Notes: generated from the letters alone by a model not told the origin. Positions 53,864-62,705 are shown, counted from the stretch's first letter. The stretch is DNA of 64,000 nucleotides from Solitalea longa (GCF_002920915.1 NZ_PQVF01000002.1:310375-374374); one strand, 5' to 3'. Numbers and translations: made by a program.

Positions 53864-54637
53864 ATGAAAAGAATTCTATTAATGGCCGTAATGGCAATTA
53901 CCATGTTTAATGTAGGTTGCAGTAAAGATGATCTTAATCCTGATGGAAAAACCTATTTACTAAAGAAGCTAACAAATAAAGGCGCAAATTATGTGGTGGA
54001 ATATTCTTATGATGATAAAAACAGAGTTACTCTGGTCAATCAAGATGGAGTAGAAGGTAAATACACTTATAAGTTTACTTATGATGCTAATAATAAACTG
54101 ATAAAAGAAGAAACCACATACCCAAACATGGTGCAGCCCTCACCCAACCCCATCGGTACTGATACTTACTTATTTACCTATGCTGAAAACTCCATAACAA
54201 TAAATAATCAAGAAGGAAGCACCGTTGCTACATTATCCCTAAATGACAAAAACCAAGTAATCAGCAGACTACAGAAATCGCTCTTTTCTAGATGGAATGA
54301 AAGTGATCTTACTGAATATGGCTATGATGAAAAAGGAAATATAATATCCAGGAAAATATCGAGGATAATTGATAACACCATTGTCTCGGTAAGGAGCTCG
54401 GAGCAATATCAATATGATGACAAAAACCATCCCTTATCAAAAATAGGAGCCACTTATCTGGATTGGATTTCTGACGACAGCAGAATTAACAATTCGGTTA
54501 AAATTAATAGTGTTAACCCTATTGATGATAGTCGCAATAGTAAAAATTATTATTATGAGTACAATAAGGCTGGCTTTCCAACTAAGATGTCAAATGGAAG
54601 CGGGTTTGAACAAACCTTTGAATACATTGATAAGTAA
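53864..54637 (+). CDS. Lipoprotein with YD/Rhs-like strand repeats (DUF4595-like)
   Basis: A 257-residue lipoprotein: signal peptide and lipobox NVGC (Cys20). The body consists of repeated short strands of the YD type (VEYSYDDKNRVTLVN, YKFTYDANNKLIKEE, YLFTYAENSITINN, YGYDEKGNIISRK, YQYDDKNHPLSK, YYYEYNKAGFPTKM), a pattern found in DUF4595 and other Bacteroidota surface proteins that resemble Rhs repeats. No toxin or enzyme domain follows. Function unknown. Confidence 0.75.
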   Translation: MKRILLMAVMAITMFNVGCSKDDLNPDGKTYLLKKLTNKGANYVVEYSYDDKNRVTLVNQDGVEGKYTYKFTYDANNKLIKEETTYPNMVQPSPNPIGTDTYLFTYAENSITINNQEGSTVATLSLNDKNQVISRLQKSLFSRWNESDLTEYGYDEKGNIISRKISRIIDNTIVSVRSSEQYQYDDKNHPLSKIGATYLDWISDDSRINNSVKINSVNPIDDSRNSKNYYYEYNKAGFPTKMSNGSGFEQTFEYIDK

Positions 54638-54655
54638 TCCGCTATTCTTTTAGGG

Positions 54656-54687
54656 AAACTCCGTAGTTCATAGCTATGGAGTTTTTT
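54656..54687 (+). terminator. Terminator after the lipoprotein gene
   Basis: AACTCCGTAG and CTATGGAGTT form a 10-bp stem with one G-T pair, followed by TTTTT. Confidence 0.85.
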
Positions 54688-55030
54688 CATTTAACTCCCT
54701 TCGTTGCTAACCTGACAAATCCAGCTTTTGCCTTACCCTCATTGGTTGCTTACAGAGGGATAAGCCAAAAACTGATTTTCGGAAAACTCATTCTATTTTC
54801 TTTTATAAAGATGAGAAGATTACTTAATGGCTTATATAATGTGTTACTGGTTCGGAATATATAACTGAACGGGAAATAGGCGTTCCTCATTACGCAGCTA
54901 CCTAAAATTCCGCCAGATTCGTAAAGCTACACTTTACAAGCCCTAATGCTTTTCAGCTTGGAACAATATGTTCCAGGCTTCAATCCCGTCCTATTCACAA
55001 CCCAAAGTCAAAAACACCGCCAGTTCTTCG
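54688..55030. other. Gene-free stretch upstream of the JAB gene
   Basis: No believable gene. Predicted frames at 54676 and 54968 cross repeats and lack family features. GC content rises toward 55090. Confidence 0.4.
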
Positions 55031-55144
55031 TGTTCTTCGAACATATCACTACACCGGCTTATCAGCCTCTTTTGCAGTGACCCTACACTTAACTCGCAGC
55101 GGCGCGTTCTGTCAGTGCTATTAATCAACGCTATCACAAATCAT
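55031..55144. repeat. Left flanking repeat of the JAB gene unit
   Basis: Starts TGTTCTTCGAACATATCAC and continues through GCAGCGGCGCGTTCTGTCAGT to AATCAACGCTATCACAAAT; it aligns with the right copy at 55649-55757 (18 of the first 19 bases identical). The opening itself is a TGTTC-TTC-GAACA palindrome. Confidence 0.7.
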
Positions 55145-55164
55145 CCATTAATCTTATATTTATT

Positions 55165-55629
55165 ATGAAAAAACAAGCTACTACCCATCCGTTAGTTTCA
55201 GAAATCTCATTAAGCTATCATCCTAAAGTAAAGTCATCTGAAATGAAAATGATCCGAACCTCTAAAGATGCTTATGACATCTTTATGGAAAGTTGGGATA
55301 AGGGTTTAATCGAGTTTCTGGAAGAGTTTAAAGTTTTATTATTAAAGCGTAATCAAAGAGTAATTGGACTTTATCCTGTCTCGTTGGGTGGTGTTTCGGG
55401 AACAGTAGTAGATGCTAAAGTAATCTTTGTTGCAGCACTATTATCTCATGCTTCTACTATCATTCTCTGCCATAATCATCCTAGCGGAAATTTACAACCA
55501 AGTGAACCGGACTTAAGAATAACAAAGCAATTGAAAGAGGCTGGAAAGGTATTGAATATCGATGTGTTGGATCATTTGATTGTTTCTAAAGAAGGTTACT
55601 TTAGTTTTGGAGATGAGGGGCTTTTATGA
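55165..55629 (+). CDS. RadC/JAB-domain protein (mobile-element type)
   Basis: A 154-residue protein that consists of the JAB1/MPN metal-binding domain of RadC without its N-terminal helix-hairpin-helix region. The JAMM motif is H103-N-H105-P-S-G-N-L-Q-P-S113-E-P-D116. Short RadC forms such as this are common on plasmids and integrated elements of Bacteroidota; the enzymatic activity, if any, is not settled. It is flanked on both sides by imperfect ~110-bp direct repeats, so it may form a small transposable or shuffled unit. Confidence 0.88.
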   Translation: MKKQATTHPLVSEISLSYHPKVKSSEMKMIRTSKDAYDIFMESWDKGLIEFLEEFKVLLLKRNQRVIGLYPVSLGGVSGTVVDAKVIFVAALLSHASTIILCHNHPSGNLQPSEPDLRITKQLKEAGKVLNIDVLDHLIVSKEGYFSFGDEGLL

Positions 55630-55648
55630 GCTCCTCTTTCCCAGTCTT

Positions 55649-55757
55649 TGTTCTGCGAACATATCACAGAATCGCCCTGCGGGCTTTACTGCTGGATACC
55701 TCCCTCAATTCGCGACAGCTCGCACGTTTTGGCAGTACTAAAAACATCAATCATAAA
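55649..55757. repeat. Right flanking repeat of the JAB gene unit
   Basis: Starts TGTTCTGCGAACATATCAC and ends AACATCAATCATAAAT; imperfect copy of 55031-55144. From 55758 to 56005 the sequence is AT-rich and I see nothing else. Confidence 0.7.
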
Positions 55758-56005
55758 TAAAACTGTATAACTTTTACAATAAACAATTAAAATTCAGCAG
55801 AGTATTAATAAGTAATATTAAGGATTTTTAACCTAAAATTGAAAGTAGTAAATTGCCAAATTGAGAATTCTTCAATAAGGATGATAATCACCCTTGCTCA
55901 GAAGAGAATTAAATCTCAATGCAATCAATATTTTTAAAAAATGATGGATTCAAGGAACTCCATACCAAAAAAGAATTTCAATAATCTACCTATTACTATA
56001 TTATA

Positions 56006-57376
56006 ATGCAAAAGCAATACATTGACCTGATTAAAGGATTAATAACAGAATTTAAAACAATTAACCTTGAAGAACTATTTGCCCTATCCTATCCTGATAG
56101 AACTGATATTGGAAGTATTCAAATTGACAGGTTAAGCATAAGTGAATATATAAATATTAGCAAACGTTTCTTCGAACAACTTGAGGTAGAAATAAACTCA
56201 GATAATGGTTTAATATTGCCATTATATTTTACCTCTCCGGAATTTGGCCAGTCAGATGTTCCATCTCTAATTAGAAATTATTTGGCACACACTAAATCAA
56301 GAAGTTTCTCTTCTGCGGAGACACAATTAGTGGCCTTAGCCCAATATCAACTACAAAATGGGTTTTATGATAAATCAAAGTATAAATCCCACTCTGTTAA
56401 TGCACTTGAAATTAAAAAGAGTACAAACGAGCTTTTATTACAAAAAGAAAACATAAAGCACTTAAGGGAACAGTATGATGCTCTGATTGGAGATTTAAAT
56501 CAACAAAAAAAATCTATTACAGATTTTCAAACTCAAAAACAAGGCGAACTACAGCAGATAGTTAATAATTTAGAAACAACTAATATAAATACACAACAAA
56601 TTCAAAGCCTTTTGACTACAGCATCTCAATCTCAAACAAAAATTAATTCTTTACTTGAGCAGATTGAAAGAGATAAGCAAAAAAGTGAATCAACTTCTGA
56701 TGAAATTGATAAAGTTCTTACAAAAAATAAGACCGAATTTGCAGATGTTTTAAAGAAATTAAATGAGACAGAAACTAATTATTTAGACCTGTACAGTGAA
56801 TTTGAGGGTAAGTTAAACGTTATTGAAAGTAAATTTGATTATTTCAAGGAAAGAAATGAATATCTTGATAATTTGATCGGAAGAGAAGTCGGCGCTTCTC
56901 TTTTTGAAACGTTTAAGCAAAGAAAAATAGAACTTACCAATCCATTGATTTTTTGGAGAGCGGCGGTAGGAGTAATGGGGGCATTAACCTTTGTAGTGAT
57001 ATTAGCAATATTTACAAATATTTTTGGTTGGCTGGGTAAGCCTGATAACGTTTTCCATTGGGAAAATATATTAGTAAATGCTCTTAAATCCTCTCCTTTA
57101 TTTTTTCTATTATACTATACCATCTCCCAATACAATAAAGAAAGAAACTTTCAAGAAGAATACGCTTTTAAATCTGCGGTGGCTCTCACAATAAAAGCTT
57201 ATTCCGATGTTTTGCATGATGATAAAAATAAAGATGAACTAATTCTTAAAGCAGTTTATGGAATATATCGCAGTCCAATTTATGCGAAAATTAGGGCCAC
57301 AAAAGAGGTTAATTCTGCATTGGATATGATTCACGACTTAGTTGGAAAAGGAACTGAACTTTTGACAAAAAAATAA
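56006..57376 (+). CDS. Coiled-coil protein with two membrane helices
   Basis: A 456-residue protein not assigned to a family. Residues 1-130 form an uncharacterised helical region, 135-290 a long coiled coil (heptads such as LREQYDALIGDLNQQKKSITDFQ), 316-340 and 354-375 two hydrophobic helices with a short loop, and 376-456 a helical cytosolic tail. This N-in, C-in layout with a long coiled coil is seen in several membrane-tethered sensors and defence effectors, but that is analogy only. The following gene, 72 bp on, encodes a HEAGH metalloprotease-like protein. Confidence 0.7.
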   Translation: MQKQYIDLIKGLITEFKTINLEELFALSYPDRTDIGSIQIDRLSISEYINISKRFFEQLEVEINSDNGLILPLYFTSPEFGQSDVPSLIRNYLAHTKSRSFSSAETQLVALAQYQLQNGFYDKSKYKSHSVNALEIKKSTNELLLQKENIKHLREQYDALIGDLNQQKKSITDFQTQKQGELQQIVNNLETTNINTQQIQSLLTTASQSQTKINSLLEQIERDKQKSESTSDEIDKVLTKNKTEFADVLKKLNETETNYLDLYSEFEGKLNVIESKFDYFKERNEYLDNLIGREVGASLFETFKQRKIELTNPLIFWRAAVGVMGALTFVVILAIFTNIFGWLGKPDNVFHWENILVNALKSSPLFFLLYYTISQYNKERNFQEEYAFKSAVALTIKAYSDVLHDDKNKDELILKAVYGIYRSPIYAKIRATKEVNSALDMIHDLVGKGTELLTKK

Positions 57377-57448
57377 TACTGATCCAATTACGAATCAGTT
57401 ACGGTTCGAGTCAGATCAAACATTTTCTAATTTATCAATGCAGTTTAA

Positions 57449-57937
57449 ATGGACAAGAATGTAATAATTGCGGCCCATCATGAGGCTGGCCACTCATTAA
57501 TGGCATTTATAGTTGGCTGGTCAATTGATTCTATAGAACTAAATATTGAAAACGACACTTTACTGTTTGGAGTAACTAAATATAACTTTGAAGGAGATGA
57601 AATAGATAGTTTGATAAATCTAAACAGGAGAATTCTTTGTTTAATGGGAGGACCCATCGCACAAGCTTTATATGAAAACAGTTCAATGATAAACATTGAT
57701 ACTTTAGGACCAGATGGTGAAACAATTGACATTCTACTTACAAATTTGACCCTTCAAGAAAAGGAGTATACTATTCAGAGGTCTATAAATTCAACGGCTA
57801 ATTTCCTGAATATGAATACCAACAGAAATGCTAGACACCTAATTGTAGATAGACTAATAAATGATCTTACAATTTCTCAAACAGAATTTCTAGACCTTGT
57901 TAAAGCCTGCAATGTTAGAAGAATGAACTTTAAATAA
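57449..57937 (+). CDS. Stand-alone FtsH-like (M41) metalloprotease domain
   Basis: A 162-residue protein with the zinc motif H11-E-A-G-H15, followed by CLMGGPIAQALY, which aligns with LGGRVAEEL in the FtsH peptidase, and by an aspartate (LGPDGETIDI) at the position of the third zinc ligand. There is no AAA+ ATPase domain and no membrane helix, so it would need a partner for unfolding or would cleave accessible targets. The coiled-coil membrane protein just upstream is a natural candidate partner. Peptidase activity is inferred. Confidence 0.7.
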   Translation: MDKNVIIAAHHEAGHSLMAFIVGWSIDSIELNIENDTLLFGVTKYNFEGDEIDSLINLNRRILCLMGGPIAQALYENSSMINIDTLGPDGETIDILLTNLTLQEKEYTIQRSINSTANFLNMNTNRNARHLIVDRLINDLTISQTEFLDLVKACNVRRMNFK

Positions 57938-58096
57938 TGAACAGCATTAAATTCACTTCATATCATTGAGTTGAAACTCAATTAGAATATAGGAAAAACG
58001 ACATTTATTATAGCCAGCATGATCCAACGAATTGCAGTTGAAACTTAAACATAAAGTGAGGTTTCTGATCTATTCCAATAACTTAATCTGAACAAG

Positions 58097-58855
58097 ATGA
58101 AACAAAACTTTATTCTTTTTTTATTCCTGATTTCCAACGCCGTTAGCGCTCAAACTCCCGTACCCGAAATGATATCGGTACTCGGAGGCAGATTTACTAT
58201 GGGCAGTAATAGTAACGATTTCAAGTTTGACGAAAAATCCACCCCCACCCATACCGTTACAGTAAGCGATTTTAAAATGGCAAAAACCGAAACCACGGTG
58301 GCCCAGTACAGAGCGTTCTGCAAAGCTACCGGTCGTAAAATGCCAGGTTGGGGATTAATGGCGGATGGGAAGTGGGAAAGCGATAACCACCCGATAGTAA
58401 ATGTAAGTTTTGACGAAGCAAATGCCTATTGCAATTGGCTGAGTAAAAAAACAGGTAAAAAATACCGCCTGCCCACTGAAGCCGAATGGGAGTATGCAGC
58501 CCGCGGAGGAAAAAAAAGTAGAGGCTATAAATATAGCGGTGGTGATGACCCGAAAGAAGTAGCTTGGTTCAGCGATACTGGAGGCCTAGACCAGGCTGTT
58601 GGACATAAGCGACCCAATGAGCTGGGATTATATGATATGAGCGGTAATGTTTACGAATGGTGCAATGACTGGTATGGTGACTATACCGCCAAAGCCCAGT
58701 TTAATCCCCGGGGGCCGGCCAGCGGTGTCTACCGTGTGACCCGTGGCGGTGGTTCTATAAATAGCTACGTGGCCTGTCACGTTGCTAACCGCTCCTTTGC
58801 CAAGCCAGACATTCGCTACTTCATTTGTGGTTTCAGGGTGGTGCTTGTACAGTAA
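58097..58855 (+). CDS. Secreted formylglycine-enzyme-fold (SUMF1/FGE-sulfatase) protein
   Basis: A 252-residue protein with a signal peptide (MKQNFILFLFLISNAVSAQ). The fold landmarks are FTMGSNSND, NVSFDEANAYCNWL, LPTEAEWEYAARGG, GNVYEWCNDWYG, RVTRGGGS and CGFRVVLVQ. At the site of the two catalytic cysteines of true formylglycine-generating enzymes (CYRYRC in human SUMF1) this protein has YVACHV, so both appear absent. It is probably a binding or structural member of the family, as in many Bacteroidota. It lacks an adjacent sulfatase. Confidence 0.85.
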   Translation: MKQNFILFLFLISNAVSAQTPVPEMISVLGGRFTMGSNSNDFKFDEKSTPTHTVTVSDFKMAKTETTVAQYRAFCKATGRKMPGWGLMADGKWESDNHPIVNVSFDEANAYCNWLSKKTGKKYRLPTEAEWEYAARGGKKSRGYKYSGGDDPKEVAWFSDTGGLDQAVGHKRPNELGLYDMSGNVYEWCNDWYGDYTAKAQFNPRGPASGVYRVTRGGGSINSYVACHVANRSFAKPDIRYFICGFRVVLVQ

Positions 58856-58920
58856 ACAGGGGGCCTTTCGCAATTTCATATAAGCAGCTCCTTTTAATAA
58901 ATCCATAGTTTATTTATTTT

Positions 58921-59703
58921 ATGTTTAAATTTTACACAATTCCAGATTTAAAAACACTTGAAAATATTATTGGTGAACCTACACTGAAATTTTCATCTGC
59001 TTTCAATTTAAATGATCCTTTTGAACTTAAGTTTAATTTAGTGCTAGATCCTTATGCAGAGGGACAAGAAAATGAATTTTTTAAAGCCCACCCTGGAGGC
59101 ACAATAAAAGACTTTAAAGACTGGCAAGAGTCAGTTGAAAACAATGACGGATTTCTTTGGTATACGGAACAGGTACAGCGGAATTATTTATCAAAATTAA
59201 TCACCCTTTGTTCGTTTACTGAAATAAACACAAACAATCTAATGTGGTCACATTACACAAATAATCACAGAGGCATATGTGTTGAATATTCTGACGCATT
59301 ATTTGACAAATTGAAAAATATTAAAGAGTTCTTAGTATTTGGAAATGTTGAATATTCTGAATTACCTCCGGAGGTTGACAGTTTAGAAGATAGATCATCG
59401 AAAATCAAGAAAATGCTGTTTAATAAACAAGTGGAATGGAAATATGAACGGGAGCACAGGGTTATCTTACAGAGTGACAATGACACTGACTTTATTTCTA
59501 TCGAACCAAATGATATTAAAGCAGTTTACATTGGTTCTAAAGCAACCGAGGATATTACAAATAAAGCAATGGAGATTTGCCAATATAATAATTTTGACTG
59601 TTTTTATGGCATTTCATTGGGTAAAACATATGAGGTACAATTCAAAAAACATAAAGAAGGTACTTTTCATATGAGAACTTTTTGGAGTGAATTAAAGGAA
59701 TAA
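58921..59703 (+). CDS. DUF2971 family protein
   Basis: A 260-residue protein with the DUF2971 signatures: LNDPFELKFN near residue 30, an SHYTNNHRGICVEYSD block near 110-125 and EWKYEREHRVI near 172-182. Family members occur in accessory regions and near phage-defence genes, but no activity is established. No membrane segment or signal peptide. It is preceded by an unrelated fold gene and followed by a nested hairpin. Confidence 0.85.
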   Translation: MFKFYTIPDLKTLENIIGEPTLKFSSAFNLNDPFELKFNLVLDPYAEGQENEFFKAHPGGTIKDFKDWQESVENNDGFLWYTEQVQRNYLSKLITLCSFTEINTNNLMWSHYTNNHRGICVEYSDALFDKLKNIKEFLVFGNVEYSELPPEVDSLEDRSSKIKKMLFNKQVEWKYEREHRVILQSDNDTDFISIEPNDIKAVYIGSKATEDITNKAMEICQYNNFDCFYGISLGKTYEVQFKKHKEGTFHMRTFWSELKE

Positions 59704-59782
59704 TTTTTTAGCCGAATAAATAAGCTTCTAGGAAGAAAGGAAATTAAACTTTAGGTTGTAAAAAGGAACAATTTTTCTATTC

Positions 59783-59837
59783 GAGACACCTTTTCATTCA
59801 GGGGTATAAAAGATACCTTTTTAAGAAAAAGTGTCTC
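59783..59837. terminator. Nested inverted repeat, possible bidirectional terminator
   Basis: GAGACACCTTTT (59783-59794) and AAAAAGTGTCTC (59826-59837) form a 12-bp stem with one mismatch; inside it GGTAT/ATACC (59803-59817) forms a second hairpin. It lies between convergent genes. Confidence 0.6.
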
Positions 59838-59906
59838 AACATTTATTATCAAAATTGTACTTAAAGGGTTTTCCTCATTCCAGTTTTACAAATTTATTAC
59901 AGACAC

Positions 59907-60335
59907 TTATCTTAGAACTTGCCCACCTGCTACAATATTTTTATTTCTTAATTCAGCCTCCGAACTGAAGGTTGAAACAACAAATGAAATTTTGAAGTTC
60001 TCCAGAAAAATCAACCCTAATGTGAGTTGACCAAAAGTAAAGTTAGACTTTTCTGTGCCTAAATTTTCTTGAAACACTTCAGTTCCATATATTTTGCTTG
60101 CACTGAGATTAAAAAAAAATCTCAATGAGTTATTACTTGTTGCTGCATCTGCATAAAAGTCGAGACCAAAAGACCCTCTTCCAGCCCATTTTTCGGTGTT
60201 TGTACCAAATGCAGGCAAGTCAGCTGCCCCTTTAGTTATTAAACGAGAAATAAGATTATACTGATTATTGGAACTATGCGCATACATTAGAGGATATTCA
60301 ATATTTAATACAGTATTTCCACCATAAGCTATCAA
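59907..60335 (-). pseudogene. C-terminal remnant of an outer-membrane protein gene
   Basis: A 142-codon open frame on the minus strand whose product has short amphipathic strands typical of barrel proteins (FGQLTLGLIFLENFKISFVVS). There is no start codon of its own beyond a TTG, no signal peptide, and the 5' side ends abruptly at a half-copy of the tRNA terminator repeat (60338-60357). It looks like the 3' part of a gene cut off by recombination at that repeat. Confidence 0.6.
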
Positions 60336-60337
60336 CC

Positions 60338-60357
60338 TCTAAAAGCCTTTTTTGGTT
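60338..60357. repeat. Half terminator, repeat unit copy 3
   Basis: TCTAAAAGCCTTTTTTGGTT matches the right half of the tRNA-Met terminator (52674-52693) base for base; the left arm of the hairpin is missing. From 60358 to 60552 I see no feature. Confidence 0.85.
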
Positions 60358-60552
60358 TATAACACATTCAGTAGCAAACCCGATTGGGGCTTTCGTATTT
60401 AACAGCATACTCATTTACCAGCAGTTCAAACTAAATCCCGATCCATTAAAACAATTGACCCAATCGTAGTTTAAGCAGAGCTAGTCAATTATTTTTTATA
60501 TTGCTATGCGTTTTTTGACATAGATTCAACTAGTAAAATAAATTCCGGCAAA

Positions 60553-61080
60553 ATGAAAAAGACATCATTAATAGTTTTGGTTATTGCAGCCTCTTTTCTT
60601 TCAGGTTTTGCATTTAAGACCATCATTACAAAGCCAGCAAACCATTCTGCTAAACTGAAAAAGGTAACCGGCATTGGTGGTATCTTTTTTAAATGTAAGG
60701 ATCCAAAAAAGATGAGAGATTGGTATGAAACTAATCTGGGGCTAAGCGTCAACCAATACGGGTCAGTTTTTGAATGGTATCAAGGTGCCGATTCTACCAA
60801 AAAAGGATTTTCACAATGGAGTCCGTTCAATGAAAAAACAACCTATTTTGAACCTTCCACAAAGGACTTTATGATAAATTATAGGGTTGAAAACTTAAAA
60901 GCGCTGGTTGCAGAATTGAAAACCAATAATGTTACGATACTCGATACCATCGCAACTTACGATTATGGTAAATTCATCCATATTCTTGATGCCGAAGGAA
61001 ACAAAGTAGAACTATGGGAACCCAACGACATTGAATATGAAAAACTGGGCAAACAACTGGGAGCAAAGACAACTAAATAG
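60553..61080 (+). CDS. Exported VOC-superfamily (glyoxalase/bleomycin-resistance fold) protein
   Basis: A 175-residue protein with an N-terminal hydrophobic signal or anchor (MKKTSLIVLVIAASFLSGFAF), then one VOC domain: GIGGIFFKCKDPKKMRDWYETNLGL near residue 40, a central beta hairpin and the terminal FIHILDAEGNKVELWEPND. Metal-ligand positions (Glu in VELWEP and an early Gly/His pair) are only partly visible, and the reaction is unknown. Most relatives are cytosolic, so the exported N-terminus is unusual. Confidence 0.8.
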   Translation: MKKTSLIVLVIAASFLSGFAFKTIITKPANHSAKLKKVTGIGGIFFKCKDPKKMRDWYETNLGLSVNQYGSVFEWYQGADSTKKGFSQWSPFNEKTTYFEPSTKDFMINYRVENLKALVAELKTNNVTILDTIATYDYGKFIHILDAEGNKVELWEPNDIEYEKLGKQLGAKTTK

Positions 61081-61082
61081 TA

Positions 61083-61126
61083 CTACCAAAAGATAAAGGC
61101 TTTTAGATTTCTCTAAAAGCCTTTTT
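61083..61126 (+). repeat. Terminator hairpin, repeat unit copy 4 (right boundary of the island)
   Basis: CTACCAAAAGATAAAGGC and the following hairpin repeat the bases after the tRNA (CTACGAAAGATAAAGGC...). It begins 3 bp after the VOC stop codon and serves as its terminator. The last copy of the series, it marks the likely right end of the accretion region. Confidence 0.85.
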
Positions 61127-61194
61127 AGTTGACAGTATCATTAAAAGTTCATCCACGTCCGTTCAGATAGCTGAAGTGTAATGGTCAATAAATA

Positions 61195-61228
61195 ACAAAA
61201 CCACCTTGATTTACCAAAGTGGTTTTGC
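61195..61228. terminator. Terminator of the TlpA-like gene
   Basis: AAAACCACCTT (61197-61207) pairs with AAAGTGGTTTT (61216-61226), with one mismatch at the top of the stem. Confidence 0.75.
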
Positions 61229-61256
61229 TGTTAATGGGTTGTATCAAGTTCCAAAA

Positions 61257-62618
61257 CTACAATGCTTTATTCAACCATTCGTTCAATAGTTCTTTCAGTT
61301 TTGGATCGCTTGGGCGTGGAGCGTCAACATCAATAATATTACCGTTTTTATCAAACAGCATAAATCGAGGAATGCCTTTAATTGCATAGGCTTGTGTAAT
61401 TTGCGACCATCCACTGGCAAACAACTGCACACCTCCTAATTGTCCATCGGCAATAAACTTCTGCCACTTCTCTTTATCTTTCTCTTCATCAACCGAAACA
61501 CTTAAGAACACTACGTCTTTTCCATGAAACTCTTTCTCAAGCGCCTTTAGCGAGGGTATCTCTTGCTTACACGGACCGCACCAAGTGGCCCAAACATCCA
61601 CCAATACTATCTTACCTTTGAAATCGGTTAACGACACCTGGTTGCCTGAAAGGTCAGGATAGGTAAAACTGATTGCTCTTTCTCCTTGCTTGAAAGTGGC
61701 TAAGCCCGCCGCGATCTTTTCAGCGCGAGTTTTTTGATCCGCTGTAAGAAAATATTTATTGTATTTATCAGCTATTTCAAGGTACTTGGCATAAGAGGTT
61801 TCTCTTGCTGCGCCTGCTAATACATATTCTCCTTTCAGTTTATCACTAGGTATAGACATTACGATCTTATCAAAATCAAATTTGACCAAATCCTTATTCT
61901 TAAACATTACCAAATTACCCAGTACACCCATTCCGTATGGAAACTTATACAAGTCTTCATTTTGCAAAAAGTGATCGGAACTAAAGTTTTTCAAATAAGA
62001 GGTATAATCTGCTTTTGTTGGATGCACGGAACGAGGTGTAAACAAAAACGTCATGGCATAATAAGCCAGATCATAATCCATTGTTTTCTTCATTAATTGA
62101 TCAAAATCTGCATTGCCGGTAGCTTTACCGTTCATCCAGCTTTTTGACTTAGCAGCAACTGATTCTAAAGCAGGAAAGAAATCAACATAGGTGCTTTTAG
62201 TATTAAAAAAATACACCGATTTATGTTCGAGCTGATAGGTTAGTTTATACCACTGCTCCAAAACCTGGTTTTCTTTTGTATTTACACCTGTAAGCACATA
62301 GGTCGAATCATTCAACACCAAATTGATCTTATCATTTCCTTTGGCATACACCTTTATCTTATCTTGCATACCCTTACGAGGATCACCTGTTCCAATTACA
62401 TAATACCCCTTGTAATCGGGCTGAAAGCTGAATCCAAAGGCTCCATTAGCAGCTGGTGTAATAGATGCAATTTCTTCCATGCGACCATAAGCTACCTTAT
62501 ATAGTTTTACAGTTGCGGGTTCTGATCTCTTAAATACACCTTTAATTTCGGTGAATTGCGCCTGAGCTGTACAAACAGCGCTCAATAAAATTACGAGCAG
62601 CGTACTGAATTTGTTCAT
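61257..62618 (-). CDS. TlpA-type thioredoxin-family protein
   Basis: A 453-residue exported protein: signal peptide to AQAQF, an N-terminal DUF4369-like beta domain (EIKGVFKRSEPATVKLYKV), a helical middle and a C-terminal TlpA/AhpC thioredoxin fold with the redox site WATWCGPCKQEIPSL (about C348 and C351). Such proteins keep periplasmic thiols reduced and often close SusCD-type operons in Bacteroidota, as here, downstream of a PKD-like lipoprotein gene. Confidence 0.9.
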   Translation of the reverse strand: MNKFSTLLVILLSAVCTAQAQFTEIKGVFKRSEPATVKLYKVAYGRMEEIASITPAANGAFGFSFQPDYKGYYVIGTGDPRKGMQDKIKVYAKGNDKINLVLNDSTYVLTGVNTKENQVLEQWYKLTYQLEHKSVYFFNTKSTYVDFFPALESVAAKSKSWMNGKATGNADFDQLMKKTMDYDLAYYAMTFLFTPRSVHPTKADYTSYLKNFSSDHFLQNEDLYKFPYGMGVLGNLVMFKNKDLVKFDFDKIVMSIPSDKLKGEYVLAGAARETSYAKYLEIADKYNKYFLTADQKTRAEKIAAGLATFKQGERAISFTYPDLSGNQVSLTDFKGKIVLVDVWATWCGPCKQEIPSLKALEKEFHGKDVVFLSVSVDEEKDKEKWQKFIADGQLGGVQLFASGWSQITQAYAIKGIPRFMLFDKNGNIIDVDAPRPSDPKLKELLNEWLNKAL

Positions 62619-62705
62619 TGTTTATGAGCGGTTAAATGATTCTGAGAAATGAATATGCAATATGGGCGAGAAGAGCCTTTACAGCTATTGGAATTGATCT
62701 GTTAA

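Noticed and set aside
54968-55168. Open frame of 66 codons before the JAB gene
   Set aside because: It covers the left flanking repeat and overlaps the JAB start; no protein features.
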